From assembly GCA_018817425.1 (NCBI GenBank), contig JAHITX010000096.1, forward strand, positions 1-64,000: DNA of 64,000 bases, given 5' to 3'. The DNA comes from Pseudomonadota bacterium (lineage in GTDB: Bacteria; Desulfobacterota; Desulfobacteria; Desulfobacterales; RPRI01). The position numbers and the translations under genes were made by a program. The notes beneath the pieces are model-generated. The model ran no database searches. It saw only the letters and a program-made list of their open reading frames with translations, and was not told where the DNA came from. Of this stretch, positions 44,441 to 55,120 are shown in pieces. Each line of letters starts with the position of its first letter. Within the stretch, counting starts at the first letter, position 1.

Positions 44441-44464
44441 AATTTATTCCCTTTCACACTTTTA

Positions 44465-45928
44465 CTATTCAATCTTTGGTTTTCGTTTATGAAAGTCAGT
44501 TGCCTGTTCGAAATTATAGGCAGTTTTTAAAAGTACTTCTTCGTTAAAATGCTTCCCCAATATCTGCAACCCTATAGGCAGACCGCCTGACGAAAATCCA
44601 CAAGGAACGGATATGCCGGGTATCCCGGAAAGGTTTGCAGAAAGCGTAAAAATATCTGAAAGATACATTGTAAGCGGGTCTTCCGTTTTTTCTCCTATCT
44701 TAAATGCGGGAGTTGGCGCTACAGGAGAAAGAATTACGTCGCAAATCTCAAATGCCTTATTAAAATCTTCGGTGATCAGAGTACGTACCTGGGATGCTTT
44801 TTTATAGTAAGCATCATAGTATCCTGCCGACAGACAATATGTTCCGATAATTATACGACGCTTTACCTCCGGCCCGAAACCTGTTGATCGTGTATTTTTA
44901 TACATCTCAATGAGATTTTTTGCATCTTGATCTCTGAACCCATATTTTACACCATCAAAACGGGCAAGATTGGAGCTTGCCTCTGAAGGGGCAATAACAT
45001 AATAAGCCGGTACTGCATAGTCGGTATTGGGGAGCGAAACATCAACACATTGAGCGCCAAGGTTTTCAAGTACCTTTCTTGCGTTTGTTATTGCTTCTGA
45101 TACTTCCGGATCAAGACCTTTTACTGTGTTATATTCTTTCGGTATTCCTATTTTTATACCGTTTAAGCCTTCGTTTAAAAATGAAGGGTAATCCGGAACA
45201 TCTTTTGGAACGGATGTTGAATCCGAAGGGTCATAACCTGAAATTACTCCGGCAAGAATGGCGCAATCAGTAACATCTTTTGTAACAGGGCCAATTTGAT
45301 CAAGTGAAGACGCAAAAGCAATCAGCCCGAAGCGTGAAACCCTTCCATATGTCGGCTTCATCCCCACAACACCGCAGTGTGAGGCAGGCTGACGAATAGA
45401 TCCGCCCGTATCCGAGCCAAGAGAACCTATGCACATATCAGCAGCAACAGCAGCGGCTGATCCCCCGCTGGAACCTCCGGGAATTCTGCTCAAGTCCCAT
45501 GGATTCCGGGTAAGCTTGATGCCTGAGTTTTCATTCGATGAACCCATGGCGAACTCATCCATATTTGATTTTCCTACTATTACTGCTCCGGCTTTCTTAA
45601 GCATGGATATAACTGTAGCATCATAAGGCGGGATAAAATTATCCAGAATTTTAGAAGCACATGTTGTGCGTATTTTTTTTGTGCAGATAAGATCTTTTAC
45701 AGCTATAGGGATGCCGGTAAGTTTTGCTATATTGCCTTTTGATATAGCTTCATCTGCAAGCTTTGCTTCTTTAATTGCAGAATCCGAGGCTATGGTAATA
45801 TATGCTCCGACTTTTTCATCAACTTCAGCAATCCGGCCAAGAACCGCTTTTGTGAGCTCCATAGAAGATATCTCTTTGCTCTTTAACAGATCATGCGCTT
45901 TTTTTATGGTTAATTCGTGCAGTTTCAT
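44465..45928 (-). CDS. gatA: Asp-tRNA(Asn)/Glu-tRNA(Gln) amidotransferase subunit A
   Basis: A 487-residue amidase-signature enzyme. The Ser-cisSer-Lys triad is carried by [11 protein letters not shown] (Lys) and [20 protein letters not shown], with [20 protein letters not shown]. It supplies ammonia to the GatB transamidation site. gatC lies 5 bp upstream; gatB is not in the window. Confidence 0.97.
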   Translation of the reverse strand: MKLHELTIKKAHDLLKSKEISSMELTKAVLGRIAEVDEKVGAYITIASDSAIKEAKLADEAISKGNIAKLTGIPIAVKDLICTKKIRTTCASKILDNFIPPYDATVISMLKKAGAVIVGKSNMDEFAMGSSNENSGIKLTRNPWDLSRIPGGSSGGSAAAVAADMCIGSLGSDTGGSIRQPASHCGVVGMKPTYGRVSRFGLIAFASSLDQIGPVTKDVTDCAILAGVISGYDPSDSTSVPKDVPDYPSFLNEGLNGIKIGIPKEYNTVKGLDPEVSEAITNARKVLENLGAQCVDVSLPNTDYAVPAYYVIAPSEASSNLARFDGVKYGFRDQDAKNLIEMYKNTRSTGFGPEVKRRIIIGTYCLSAGYYDAYYKKASQVRTLITEDFNKAFEICDVILSPVAPTPAFKIGEKTEDPLTMYLSDIFTLSANLSGIPGISVPCGFSSGGLPIGLQILGKHFNEEVLLKTAYNFEQATDFHKRKPKIE

Positions 45929-45933
45929 TTTGG

Positions 45934-46221
45934 CTATCCCACTACTTTCGGAACTAAAAAATTTCCGTTTTCTTTTTCAGGAGCATTTTCCAATAGCGCA
46001 TCCCTTTCAATGTTTTGCTTTATTTCGTCATCTCTGAAAGCATTTGTCAGATTAATCGCATGAGAAGTAGGCGGCACACCCTCAGTATTTATATTATTAA
46101 GTGTTTCAATATATTTTAATATGTCATCAATCTGAGCAACGAATTTTTGAATGGATTCTTCATCCATATCAAGACGGGCAAGATTAGCCACATGTATAAT
46201 ATCATCTCTGGTTATTTTCAT
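45934..46221 (-). CDS. gatC: Asp-tRNA(Asn)/Glu-tRNA(Gln) amidotransferase subunit C
   Basis: A 95-residue Gat[21 protein letters not shown], the family start, then [20 protein letters not shown] and the C-terminal belt (REN-like [30 protein letters not shown]). It wraps GatA and GatB. Directly upstream of gatA. Confidence 0.96.
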   Translation of the reverse strand: MKITRDDIIHVANLARLDMDEESIQKFVAQIDDILKYIETLNNINTEGVPPTSHAINLTNAFRDDEIKQNIERDALLENAPEKENGNFLVPKVVG

Positions 46222-46231
46222 AATATTTAAC

Positions 46232-46942
46232 TCATTTTGTTACAATTATTCCATTAAATTTATCTTTTTTCAGTTTGATAAGGATAGTTTCAGCCCTTGC
46301 TCTATCGCCAAACTCGCCGATCCTTACTCTGTGCCACATCCCTCTTCCTTTAATTTCTGCCGAAGATCTGTATGCCGAATAACCTTTTTGGGTGAGCTCT
46401 CCAACCATTTTCTCTGCATTTTCTTGATCTTTAACTGAAGCAACCTGAATTGTAAAAACCTGCCCGGCAGCCTTCAAAGGCACAGAAGGCTCATTAGTAA
46501 TGACTTTTTTTTCGGTCTTTGCAGATTCCGGCTCTTTTGGAGAAGAATCTATACGTTCCTGGCCTGAGGAAGGAATTGCATCCCGTTTCGGAACAGCTTT
46601 TATTTTAATGCTTTCCGGCAATTCCTTTGTGCTGCTCAGATCCTCATAAAAATCCAGATCCTGTTTGCCGGAAGAAGTAAGTCTGTCCATTAAAACATTG
46701 ATCTTTGTCATTACTTCTTCTTTTTCCTTGGCAATGGTGTCTTTAACCTCTACTATGATATCTTTTTTCATATTCTTTATATCAAATTGTATAGGCGCAG
46801 TTCCTCTTCCAACCATAATACCCAGTATAAACATCCATCCGAAAATAATAAGAAAAATAACAAACCACTTTATTGTTTTTTTACGAGTCAGGATAAGATA
46901 AGGGCTTTTTTCATCGGTAAACTTTTTTGTTTTTTCTTCCAT
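46232..46942 (-). CDS. SPOR-domain inner-membrane protein
   Basis: A 236-residue protein: short cytosolic N-terminus, one membrane helix (WFVIFLIIFGWMFILGIMVG), a periplasmic coiled-coil linker, and a C-terminal SPOR domain (FTIQVASVKDQENAEKMVGE, GYSAYRSSAEIKGRGMWHRV, RIGEFGDRARAETILIKL). SPOR domains bind denuded septal peptidoglycan, so a role at division is likely. GGAGGG precedes ATG 46942. Between argS and gatC, all on the same strand. Confidence 0.9.
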   Translation of the reverse strand: MEEKTKKFTDEKSPYLILTRKKTIKWFVIFLIIFGWMFILGIMVGRGTAPIQFDIKNMKKDIIVEVKDTIAKEKEEVMTKINVLMDRLTSSGKQDLDFYEDLSSTKELPESIKIKAVPKRDAIPSSGQERIDSSPKEPESAKTEKKVITNEPSVPLKAAGQVFTIQVASVKDQENAEKMVGELTQKGYSAYRSSAEIKGRGMWHRVRIGEFGDRARAETILIKLKKDKFNGIIVTK

Positions 46943-47004
46943 AAATTGATCCCTCCATAAAAAGTAACTTTTCAAATGTCTTTATGCTTACATGCCAAGT
47001 ATTT

Positions 47005-48669
47005 TTACATTATTTCAGGAGCGCTTACCCCAAGCAGACCAAGACCGTTTCTTATTACTTTTTTTATTGCAAACACAAGGAATAACCTGTTTCTTGCTAT
47101 AACCGGATCATCAGAAAGAACTCTGTGTTTATTATAATAGCTATGAAAGGAGGCAGCAAGATTCATAAGATAATATGTTATGCGGTGCGGCTCAAGGAGC
47201 TCTGCGCTTGATCTCACAACCTCCGGATAGGCGGATAATGTTTTTAAAATCTGGATTTCTTCCGATTCCTTTAAACTAAATACATGCTTGTCATCCCATT
47301 TAAGCTCATTTATTCCAAGCTCATCCGCCTTTCTTAATATACTTGAAATTCTTGCATGCACATATTGAACATAATATACAGGATTTTCGTTTGACTTTTT
47401 CTTTGCAAGTTCCAAATCAAAATCAAGATGACTCTCAAAATGGCGAGTTAAAAATATAAATCTGGCTGCATCAGATCCTACCTCTTTGATTACGTCTTCC
47501 AGAGTAACAAACTCGCCGGATCTTGTTGACATAGCAACTGGTTCGCCATTTCGTAAAAGATTTACAAGCTGGATCAAAATTACATTGAACTGTTCCTTTT
47601 GTCGTCCCGAAGCTTCGATTGAAGCGCAAATACGCTGAATATACCCATGGTGGTCGGCACCCCATACATCTATTATGCGTTCAAATCCGCGTTCAAATTT
47701 ATCCATATGATAAGCAATGTCTGATGCAAAATATGTGGTAAGGCCATTGTTTCTTATAGTAACACGATCTTTTTCATCCCCGTATTCCGATGTTTTAAAC
47801 CAGAAGGCCCCATCTTTTTCATAGATAATTTTTTTGTTTTTAAAATCTTCTATTATGGAATTAACTTTTCCTGAATCAAAAAGACTTTGTTCGCTATACC
47901 AGTTGTCAAATTTTACACCAAAAAGATCAAGGTCATTTTTTATACCGGCGAGTATATCGTCAGCCGCAAAATGCGCACAAAACATTATTGCTTTATCTTC
48001 GGGTTCATCAAGCAGGCTGGTTGGTTGTTCCTGTTTCATTTTCAGGGCTATATCCCGAATATAATCTCCCTGGTAGCAATCATCGGGGAAATCAACTTTT
48101 TCATTATGCAATTCTTTGTATCTCAAATAGACAGAACGCCCAAGAGTGTTAATCTGTCTCCCGGAATCGTTGATATAATATTCCCGCTCGACATTGTAGC
48201 CGCAAAACAAAAGAATATTTGCGATACTGTCTCCCACAGCGGCCCCTCTTCCGTGCCCTACATGAAGAGGTCCGGTCGGATTTGCACTTACAAACTCAAC
48301 CTGAACTTTTTTGTTTTTTCCTATATCACAGGAACCGTATTTTTCATCTTTTTCGTAAATTATCTGCAAAACAGAATGCCACGCGCAGGGATTTATAAAG
48401 AAGTTTATAAAACCCGGTCCTGCGATTTCAATTTTTTCAATAACACTTTTTGTGTTTTCCATTTCACCTGAAATAACTTCAGCGATTTTCCTTGGAGACA
48501 TTTTTTGTGTAGAAGCCATAACCATTGCAAAATTTGATGAAAAATCGCCATGTGCAGAAATTTTCGGTTCTTCGATAGTAACGGATGGGAAGTTATTCGA
48601 ACTTAGTTTGTTTTTATCGAAAGCTTTTTTTGCAGCAGAAAGTATAAGATCAGAAAGTATATGTTTCAT
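47005..48669 (-). CDS. argS: arginyl-tRNA synthetase
   Basis: A 554-residue class I enzyme. [20 protein letters not shown] is the HIGH region. The KMSK position reads [18 protein letters not shown], the MSTR variant common in ArgS. An N-terminal Add1 domain and a C-terminal anticodon-binding DALR domain with ALK-type helices ([34 protein letters not shown]) are present. Normal length. First gene of the argS-SPOR-gatCA-mutL strand. Confidence 0.97.
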   Translation of the reverse strand: MKHILSDLILSAAKKAFDKNKLSSNNFPSVTIEEPKISAHGDFSSNFAMVMASTQKMSPRKIAEVISGEMENTKSVIEKIEIAGPGFINFFINPCAWHSVLQIIYEKDEKYGSCDIGKNKKVQVEFVSANPTGPLHVGHGRGAAVGDSIANILLFCGYNVEREYYINDSGRQINTLGRSVYLRYKELHNEKVDFPDDCYQGDYIRDIALKMKQEQPTSLLDEPEDKAIMFCAHFAADDILAGIKNDLDLFGVKFDNWYSEQSLFDSGKVNSIIEDFKNKKIIYEKDGAFWFKTSEYGDEKDRVTIRNNGLTTYFASDIAYHMDKFERGFERIIDVWGADHHGYIQRICASIEASGRQKEQFNVILIQLVNLLRNGEPVAMSTRSGEFVTLEDVIKEVGSDAARFIFLTRHFESHLDFDLELAKKKSNENPVYYVQYVHARISSILRKADELGINELKWDDKHVFSLKESEEIQILKTLSAYPEVVRSSAELLEPHRITYYLMNLAASFHSYYNKHRVLSDDPVIARNRLFLVFAIKKVIRNGLGLLGVSAPEIM

Positions 48670-49003
48670 TTATAATTTATTTTGCCTTTTTAAATAGAGA
48701 GTGCCCTTACAGATGAAAACTAAAGCAAAGGTGTTTTATTTTTTAAGCTATAGTTTAATTCATAGATTTATTCAATTAATATTTCAACTTTATTCTATTT
48801 ATCCGTTCATATGTTAAGTAATTTTTTATAGCATTAATGGGGACTTGCATGGATTTTTATATGCCATGTTTTGGCTTGACATATACGATGATTTGGGATA
48901 CGCCTATCAGTCAAAGATTTAATCTGGAGTAATAATTGGTAATCTGTTATCCGTTGTATTGATGCGGAGAGCTTCAAAACATTTAAGTATAAGGAGCAAA
49001 GAA
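48670..49003. other. intergenic region between divergent argS and HMGCS-like gene
   Basis: An AT-rich 330-bp gap that must hold promoters for both directions. No clear consensus -35/-10 pair was singled out. The SD AAGGAG for the plus-strand gene lies at its right end. Confidence 0.4.
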
Positions 49004-50413
49004 ATGGTAGGGATAACGTCTTACGGGAGCTACGTCCCCCTTTGGAGAATGGGCGGTAAGGCAATGGGCATGAGAACTGAAAGAGCCATTGCCTGTTTCG
49101 ACGAGGACAGTTTAACGATGGCAGTAGCGGCCGGGGAAAATTGTCTGAAAGGCTCCGACAGAGCCTCAATTGAAAAAGTCTTTTTTGCCTCAACAACCTT
49201 TCCTTACAAGGAAAAACAAGCTGCGACCGTTATAGCTGCTGCCTGTGATCTTCCGCAAGGAATTGGTACTGTCGATATTGCAAATTCCCTGAAAGGGGGA
49301 ACATCAGCACTTTTGTCAGCGTTTGACGCTGTTGCTGCAAAAAGTGTGAAAAAAGCTTTGGTTGTTGCAGCCGATACTCGGATAGGGCTTCCTATGGAGC
49401 AACATGAGCGCATATTTGGTGATGGAGCGGCAGCGTTTGTAATAGGTGACACTGATGTGGCTGCCGAAATAGAGGCGAGCTATTCGGTTTCATGCGATAT
49501 ACTTGATATATGGCGTACCCAGGATGATAAATTTGTTCGATTCTGGGAAGCTCGTTTCGGTCTAACAGAGGGCTATAATAAAATTGCCCCTCAGGCAGTT
49601 GCTGGTCTTCTGAAAAAAACTAATCTTCAACCTTCCGATTTTACAAAAATAGTATTTTATACACCGGATCCTAAAAGCTCGGCAAAGCTGGCAAAAAAAC
49701 TCGGTTTTGACCCTGCTACCCAGCTTCAGAATCCAATGCTTGACGTTCTTGGTAATACAGGAACATCTTTTGCTCTTATTCAGCTTGCAGCAGCGCTTGA
49801 TGAAGCTAAGCCCGGAGACAGGATACTTGTTCTTGGTTATGGAGACGGGGCTGATGCCATAGCACTTAAGGTAACCGATCAGATTGATAAAATAAGAAAT
49901 AAAAATGGTGTAAAAGCACATCTTGAATCCAAAAAGATGATTCCTGCATACACCACTTATCTTATATGGCGCGGGCTTCTCAACCCTGAACATGAGAAGA
50001 TTTATTACTCAAATTACCAGGAAAACACTGCTGTTCCTGCATTGTACCGTGAACGCAGCAGGATTATGAGGCTTTGCGGAAGCAAATGTAAGCCATGTGG
50101 GGTTGTTCAGTTTCCTCCCGAGCGGGTCTGCGTAAAGTGTGGTTCCGTGGATCAATATGATGAAGTAAAATTATCCGATAAAAAGGCCACAGTATATACT
50201 TATTCGATGGATTTTATGAGTATGGTTGATCAACCGTGCGTTTTGCCAGTTGTCGATTTTGAAGGCGGCGGCAGAGCGGAAGTATATATGACGGATAAAG
50301 ATGTTAAAGAAGTCAAGGTGGGGATGGAAGTTGAGATGACCTTCCGGAAGATATTCTTTGATGAGGGGATTTATCACTATTATTGGAAAGCCATGCCTGT
50401 GCGGTTTTTGTAA
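49004..50413 (+). CDS. HMG-CoA-synthase-like protein fused to a DUF35 zinc/OB domain
   Basis: A 469-residue protein. Residues ~1-320 have the thiolase/HMG-CoA-synthase fold: ITSYGSYVPLWRM, VDIANSLKGGTSALLSAFDA, KKALVVAADTRIG, ERIFGDGAAAFVIGDTDV and NPMLDVLGNTGTSFALIQ. At the site of the HMGCS nucleophile (A-C-K-A-G-T in archaeal enzymes) it reads S-L-K-G-G-T, so the Cys appears replaced by Leu96. Residues ~345-469 are DUF35: rubredoxin-like CKPC and CVKC, then an OB fold. A thiolase gene follows at once, as in archaeal thiolase/HMGCS/DUF35 complexes and BbsA-BbsB. Likely a thiolase partner rather than an HMG-CoA synthase. ATG 49004 follows AAGGAG. Confidence 0.82.
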   Translation: MVGITSYGSYVPLWRMGGKAMGMRTERAIACFDEDSLTMAVAAGENCLKGSDRASIEKVFFASTTFPYKEKQAATVIAAACDLPQGIGTVDIANSLKGGTSALLSAFDAVAAKSVKKALVVAADTRIGLPMEQHERIFGDGAAAFVIGDTDVAAEIEASYSVSCDILDIWRTQDDKFVRFWEARFGLTEGYNKIAPQAVAGLLKKTNLQPSDFTKIVFYTPDPKSSAKLAKKLGFDPATQLQNPMLDVLGNTGTSFALIQLAAALDEAKPGDRILVLGYGDGADAIALKVTDQIDKIRNKNGVKAHLESKKMIPAYTTYLIWRGLLNPEHEKIYYSNYQENTAVPALYRERSRIMRLCGSKCKPCGVVQFPPERVCVKCGSVDQYDEVKLSDKKATVYTYSMDFMSMVDQPCVLPVVDFEGGGRAEVYMTDKDVKEVKVGMEVEMTFRKIFFDEGIYHYYWKAMPVRFL

Positions 50414-50438
50414 CAAAATATATTAGGGAGGAATAAAT

Positions 50439-51614
50439 ATGGAAGGAATCAAAGATAAAGTCGCTATTATAGGTATGGGCTGCACCAAGTTTGGGGAGCT
50501 TTGGGACAAGAGCCCGGACGACCTGGTGCTTGAATCCTGTATGGAAGCGATTGAAGATGCCGGAATCGATAAAAAGGAAATACAGGCAGGTTGGCTCGGA
50601 ACAGTGACTACGGGAAATTCAGGGACTATACTTACCCGTCCTTTGAAATTGGACTATGTGCCTGTTACCCGCGTGGAGAATGTTTGTTGCAGTGGAACCG
50701 AAGCCATAAGAAATGCTGCTTACGGAGTTGCATCAGGAGCATATGATATTGTTTTAGCATGCGGTTTGGAGAAATTAAAGGACCATAATTCAGGCTTTAA
50801 CTGGGCTCGTATGCCTCCTGATTACAGCAGGGTAGATGTAAGGACAGCGCCAGCACAGTTCTTTGCCAAATTAGCCACAAGATATTTTCATCATCATGGG
50901 CTCAGCCTGGAGGAAGGTAAAACACTGCTCGCCAGAATAGCGGTTAAGAATCATCACAACGGAACGATGAGTCCAAATGCTCATCTTAGAAACGAAATAA
51001 CCATTGAGACAGTATTAAAGTCCCCTATGATAGCATATCCGTTGAGTCTATATGATGCCTGCGGCATAAGCGATGGTGGATCTGCTGCTATCCTTACAAC
51101 ACCTGAGATAGCAAAGAGTCTCAAAAAAGATTATATATTAATAAAAGGGTTTGGGGTAAGCAGCGGCAGCGGTCAACCGTTTCTTTCAACTGATTATGAC
51201 TTCTTGCACATGGAAGAAAATCTCAGAGCAGCTGCGGCCGCATATAAAGAAGCAGGCATAAAAGATCCCCATGAAGAGATAGATATTGCTGAAGTACATG
51301 ATTGTTTTACTATTCATGAGCTATTTATTTATGAAGACCTTGGGTTAAGCCATAAGGGAGAAGGAAAAAAAGATGTTGAGGAAGGCCGTTTTGCATTAGA
51401 TGGGGCTTTGCCTGTAAATACCGATGGCGGTCTCAAATGCTTCGGGCATCCTCTTGGGGCAAGCGGTATAAGAATGGTTTATGAGTTATACAATCAGCTT
51501 CTGGAGAAGGCCGGCCCGCGTCAGGTAAAAAATGCCAGAATAGCATTAAGCCATAATTTGGGGGGCGTACCCGGATCAAATTGCGCTGTGGCTATTTTTG
51601 GTCGTAACAATTGA
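50439..51614 (+). CDS. thiolase (SCP2-type, acetyl-CoA acyltransferase family)
   Basis: A 391-residue thiolase-fold enzyme. Nucleophilic Cys in RVENVCCSGTEAIRNAAYGV; EVHDCFTIHELFIYEDLGL and NTDGGLKCFGHPLGASGIR give the His/Cys catalytic set. Likely cleaves or forms a beta-ketoacyl-CoA. Similar non-classical thiolases work with a DUF35 subunit (acetoacetyl-CoA thiolase of archaea, benzoylsuccinyl-CoA thiolase BbsB). It begins 25 bp after the fused HMGCS-DUF35 gene with SD AGGGAGG. Substrate not determined from sequence. Confidence 0.9.
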   Translation: MEGIKDKVAIIGMGCTKFGELWDKSPDDLVLESCMEAIEDAGIDKKEIQAGWLGTVTTGNSGTILTRPLKLDYVPVTRVENVCCSGTEAIRNAAYGVASGAYDIVLACGLEKLKDHNSGFNWARMPPDYSRVDVRTAPAQFFAKLATRYFHHHGLSLEEGKTLLARIAVKNHHNGTMSPNAHLRNEITIETVLKSPMIAYPLSLYDACGISDGGSAAILTTPEIAKSLKKDYILIKGFGVSSGSGQPFLSTDYDFLHMEENLRAAAAAYKEAGIKDPHEEIDIAEVHDCFTIHELFIYEDLGLSHKGEGKKDVEEGRFALDGALPVNTDGGLKCFGHPLGASGIRMVYELYNQLLEKAGPRQVKNARIALSHNLGGVPGSNCAVAIFGRNN

Positions 51615-51655
51615 TGAGCTTTTGATAAAGCCGCCACAACATGTTTTTAAAAATT

Positions 51656-51696
51656 AAGGAATCTGACCTTTTATTACTTAAAAGTCAGATTCCTTT
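51656..51696 (+). terminator. terminator after the thiolase gene
   Basis: AAGGAATCTGAC (51656-51667) pairs with GTCAGATTCCTT (51684-51695), extended by CTTTT/AAAAG inside, and followed by T. It ends the two-gene unit. Confidence 0.75.
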
Positions 51697-52674
51697 AATA
51701 TTAAAGCTAAATAATTACTTGTTGCAAATTTTTTTTATAGATGATAATTATATAAAAAAATAAATAGTCGAAAAGGGGAAGATATACTGTCATCCCGGGG
51801 GAGATAGGCAGATTTAAAATTCGACAAAAGCAGTTTCAGGATGCGTATCTTTACTGGCTGTTGCTGAATAATAATTTCAGTGCATCCTCCTTAATAAATT
51901 CCTAAGAAATAACTTGACATAGCTTCCAAGATGAGGATATGGAATCACGTCTATTATTTTATCAGAAAATTTTTACATTATCACCTTGCTTAATATTAAA
52001 CAAAAAATTTCTTAAAAGAAGCAGTCCATAATACTTATGGATCTTAAATATATATAGAACATCTTCTTGAAAATGTTTATACCCGAAATTTACGATAACA
52101 AAAAAATCGTTAGAAGTGTTTTGTTTCAAATGGCAGCGATTATGCCATCTTAATATATTTCTATAAGCTGTAGCCTTCTAAATATGTGTGCTTACAAAAA
52201 AAACTGCTCTTTTAAAAGCATTGCTTAATAGGCTCTTTTGTTAAGGCTGGCCAGGGTCAAAAGAACATTGTGTATTTTGCTAGTTATTTTGTAATTATAT
52301 TAAGGTAATATAAAATAACACCTACTTGTTGTATCCTTAATTAGATACGGTTCCTTTTTTACTTCTCTATATCAAAATACCAAATGTTCTATGTTTAGAT
52401 GTTTGTGCTGCTTTTGCTATGCTGTTCAGTTGACACTAGTAACCAATTTCAGTTTTTTTGGTAACAAACTTAAAATAATCGATTTAAAATTTCCAGACTT
52501 TTGAGAAATCAGCATATTTTAGTACTACGATTATTAAGAGTAGTATTGTAATTTTTGTGAAGTATTGTCTGAATATCTGGTGATTATTACATGGGTTACT
52601 ATCGGAATTTCGGTGATTTTTATGGTGGTTAGTATGAAGATTTCAATAATACTAAAGTTTTGGGGGGTTGAAAA
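51697..52674. other. 1-kb intergenic stretch before the RND gene
   Basis: AT-rich, no coding frame with family features; a 63-codon minus-strand frame at 52534-52725 overlaps the RND start and is rejected. It probably carries the promoter and upstream control region of the exporter cluster, but no clear operator was identified. Confidence 0.45.
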
Positions 52675-55086
52675 ATGGTAGAAGAGAAACAAGACAATAT
52701 ATGGAAAAAACTTATTCAATTTCAACTCAGGTACAAGTTTCCGATTTTAGCTGCTGTTGTGCTTATAACAGCTTTTTTTATTTATCAGATTGCCTTTAGA
52801 GTCACAATAACAACAGACTTTTTTGAGCTTTACCCGCCAAAACATCCTTATATTCAACTTTATAAAGAATACCGCAGCATGTTCGGAACTGCAAATGTAA
52901 TGAGCATGGTTTTAGAGGTAAAAGACGGGGATATTTATAATCCAAAAACAATTAAAAAAATTGACCACATAACCAAACAAATTCTTTCAGTAAAAGGGGT
53001 GGATCCCTTGCAGGTCATGTCTCTGACCCATCCAAGATTAAAAAACTTTGGTGTGGGCAGTAATGCTATTTCTATTGGATCTATAGTGAAGGTTTTGCCT
53101 GAAAGTCCGGAAGATTTAAGAGCCATTAAAGAAAAGATTTACAGCAATGAGGGAATCCGTGGCGTGTATGTTACCATGGATGATAAGGCTACATTGATTA
53201 ACGCCGGGTTTTGGGAAGAAGGCCTTGATCTTAAGAATCTTTACAATGAAATGCAAAGAATAAAAAGCGAATCTGAAGATGCCAACCACAAGCTTTATAT
53301 TACAGGCTATCCCATGCTTTATGCCTGGATAGCAAGCTTTACTCCCAAGCTATATTTGATCTTCATTTTTACAGGCTTGATTCTGATGACAATGCTTATA
53401 TATTATTTCAGAACCATAATAGGTGTAGTGATACCCATTATATCCGGTTTGTTAAGCGCTATATGGGGGCTGGGTTTTGCCGGTGTGATGGGATATAATA
53501 TTGATCCGCTTATATTGGTTATTCCCATGCTGCTTTCCGCAAGAGCTATAAGCCATTCCGTACAGTGCCTGGAACGTTATCATGAGGATTATTTACTTTA
53601 TGGCGACAAGGAAACAGCTATAATTAAGTCTTATGCCTATCTGTATAAACCTGCAATCGTATCTATCGTTACTGACGGTTTAGGAGTTCTCACCATTGTC
53701 GTATGCACCATACCTCTTATGCAAAAGCTTGGTATTATCGGAAGTTTTTGGATTATAAGTATTTATATAAGTGTTGTCCTTCTTAATCCCATACTGGTTA
53801 CTTTCTTTCCCTCTCCGAAAACAAATGTGAAATCTCAACAGCCCGTGCTTGAGAATGGTAATAATTCTGATGGTGTCCGGCAAGCCGGTGGAAGCCGATC
53901 CGGAGATGCGGCATATCTCGTAGCCTGTAAGTTTTGTACCTCTTTTTCCGTTTCCTGGAAAAAATGGGCCAGTGTAATTTTTATGCTGGTGGTCATCGTT
54001 GTCGGAGGAATCATAGCAACTATTCACATTAAAGTAGGAGATACAAGCGCCGGAAAAGCTATTTTGTATGACGATCATCCGTACAATGTTGCGGCAAAGA
54101 AAGTAAATACTCAGTTTATTGGCGCAAACCAAATGGTAGTCGTTGCCGAAGGCAAGAAAAAAGGAGCAATTGCAAGTGCCAAAGCTATGAAAACACTTGA
54201 AGATATGGGAGTTTATGCCGTTTCAAACGTACCCACAGCCGGTGGGGCTCTTACGATTGCCGATATGACTAAAATGGTTTTCAAGGTGTTTCATGACGGC
54301 TACCCGAAGTGGTTGCTTTTGCCGGAAGATCCTAACCATATCGAACAGGTTTTCCGACTTGTGGGCGGTTCATCAACTGGCGGAGAAATGGATAAATACA
54401 TATCAAGAGATTATACCAACGCCACAGTAATTATCTTCTTTCGTGATTATAACAACAAAAGTATAAAGAATACAATTTCCATTCTTAACAAGTATATTAC
54501 TGAACATCCGGTGGAACAGGTCAACTTCCGGTTAGCCGGCGGCATTTTAGGCATTCTTGCAGCAGTGAATGAAGAGGTTGAGTATTCATATTGGGTAAGC
54601 ATGATTGCTATTTTTTTACTGACTTTTATTCTTTGCAGTTTGACTTACAGATCATTTACCGCTGCATTGATTCTTATTCTGCCTTTAGCCTGTTCCCAGG
54701 TTTTATGCGACTGGTTTATGCTTGCAATGAATATTGACCTTAATATCAGTTCATTGCCCGTAGCCGCTGTAGGAGTAGGTGTTGGAGTCGATTATGGCCT
54801 CTACATTCTAAGCAGGCTTGCGGAGGAATACCGCTGGCAGGGAGACTATGAGGCAGCTCTTTTCACAGCTATTAATACCACCGGAAAAGCTGTTATTTTT
54901 ACAGCAACCTCTCTTATCGGAGGAATAGTCCTCTGGATTTTTTCGGATATGAAATTTCAATCCGAGATGGGAATGCTGCTATGCTTTCTCATGTTTTTCA
55001 ACATGCTTGGTGCTCTAATCTTTATACCAGCTATGGTTGCAGTTATAGGCCCGGAGAGAACCATAAAAAAATATAAAGTCGATTAA
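52675..55086 (+). CDS. MMPL/RND-family transporter
   Basis: An 803-residue membrane protein with two six-helix halves. Helix 1 (FPILAAVVLITAFFIYQIAF), a large periplasmic loop (ITTDFFELYPPKHPYIQLYK onward), then SFTPKLYLIFIFTGLILMTM and GVVIPIISGLLSAIWGLGFA. The second half repeats the order, with SSLPVAAVGVGVGVDYGLYI and GKAVIFTATSLIGGIVLWIF. MMPL/HpnN-like RND proteins move lipids or hydrophobic compounds. A Ycf48-like gene follows by 34 bp, then DUF1302/DUF1329, a set often found together in hydrophobic-substrate clusters. Start ATG 52675 behind GGGGGG. Confidence 0.9.
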   Translation: MVEEKQDNIWKKLIQFQLRYKFPILAAVVLITAFFIYQIAFRVTITTDFFELYPPKHPYIQLYKEYRSMFGTANVMSMVLEVKDGDIYNPKTIKKIDHITKQILSVKGVDPLQVMSLTHPRLKNFGVGSNAISIGSIVKVLPESPEDLRAIKEKIYSNEGIRGVYVTMDDKATLINAGFWEEGLDLKNLYNEMQRIKSESEDANHKLYITGYPMLYAWIASFTPKLYLIFIFTGLILMTMLIYYFRTIIGVVIPIISGLLSAIWGLGFAGVMGYNIDPLILVIPMLLSARAISHSVQCLERYHEDYLLYGDKETAIIKSYAYLYKPAIVSIVTDGLGVLTIVVCTIPLMQKLGIIGSFWIISIYISVVLLNPILVTFFPSPKTNVKSQQPVLENGNNSDGVRQAGGSRSGDAAYLVACKFCTSFSVSWKKWASVIFMLVVIVVGGIIATIHIKVGDTSAGKAILYDDHPYNVAAKKVNTQFIGANQMVVVAEGKKKGAIASAKAMKTLEDMGVYAVSNVPTAGGALTIADMTKMVFKVFHDGYPKWLLLPEDPNHIEQVFRLVGGSSTGGEMDKYISRDYTNATVIIFFRDYNNKSIKNTISILNKYITEHPVEQVNFRLAGGILGILAAVNEEVEYSYWVSMIAIFLLTFILCSLTYRSFTAALILILPLACSQVLCDWFMLAMNIDLNISSLPVAAVGVGVGVDYGLYILSRLAEEYRWQGDYEAALFTAINTTGKAVIFTATSLIGGIVLWIFSDMKFQSEMGMLLCFLMFFNMLGALIFIPAMVAVIGPERTIKKYKVD

Positions 55087-55120
55087 ATCTACAAGGCGAA
55101 AAAAGGGAGAAGAAAATATC

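Noticed and set aside
47887-48471. 194-codon plus-strand frame
   Set aside because: Fully antisense to argS, which has complete catalytic motifs.
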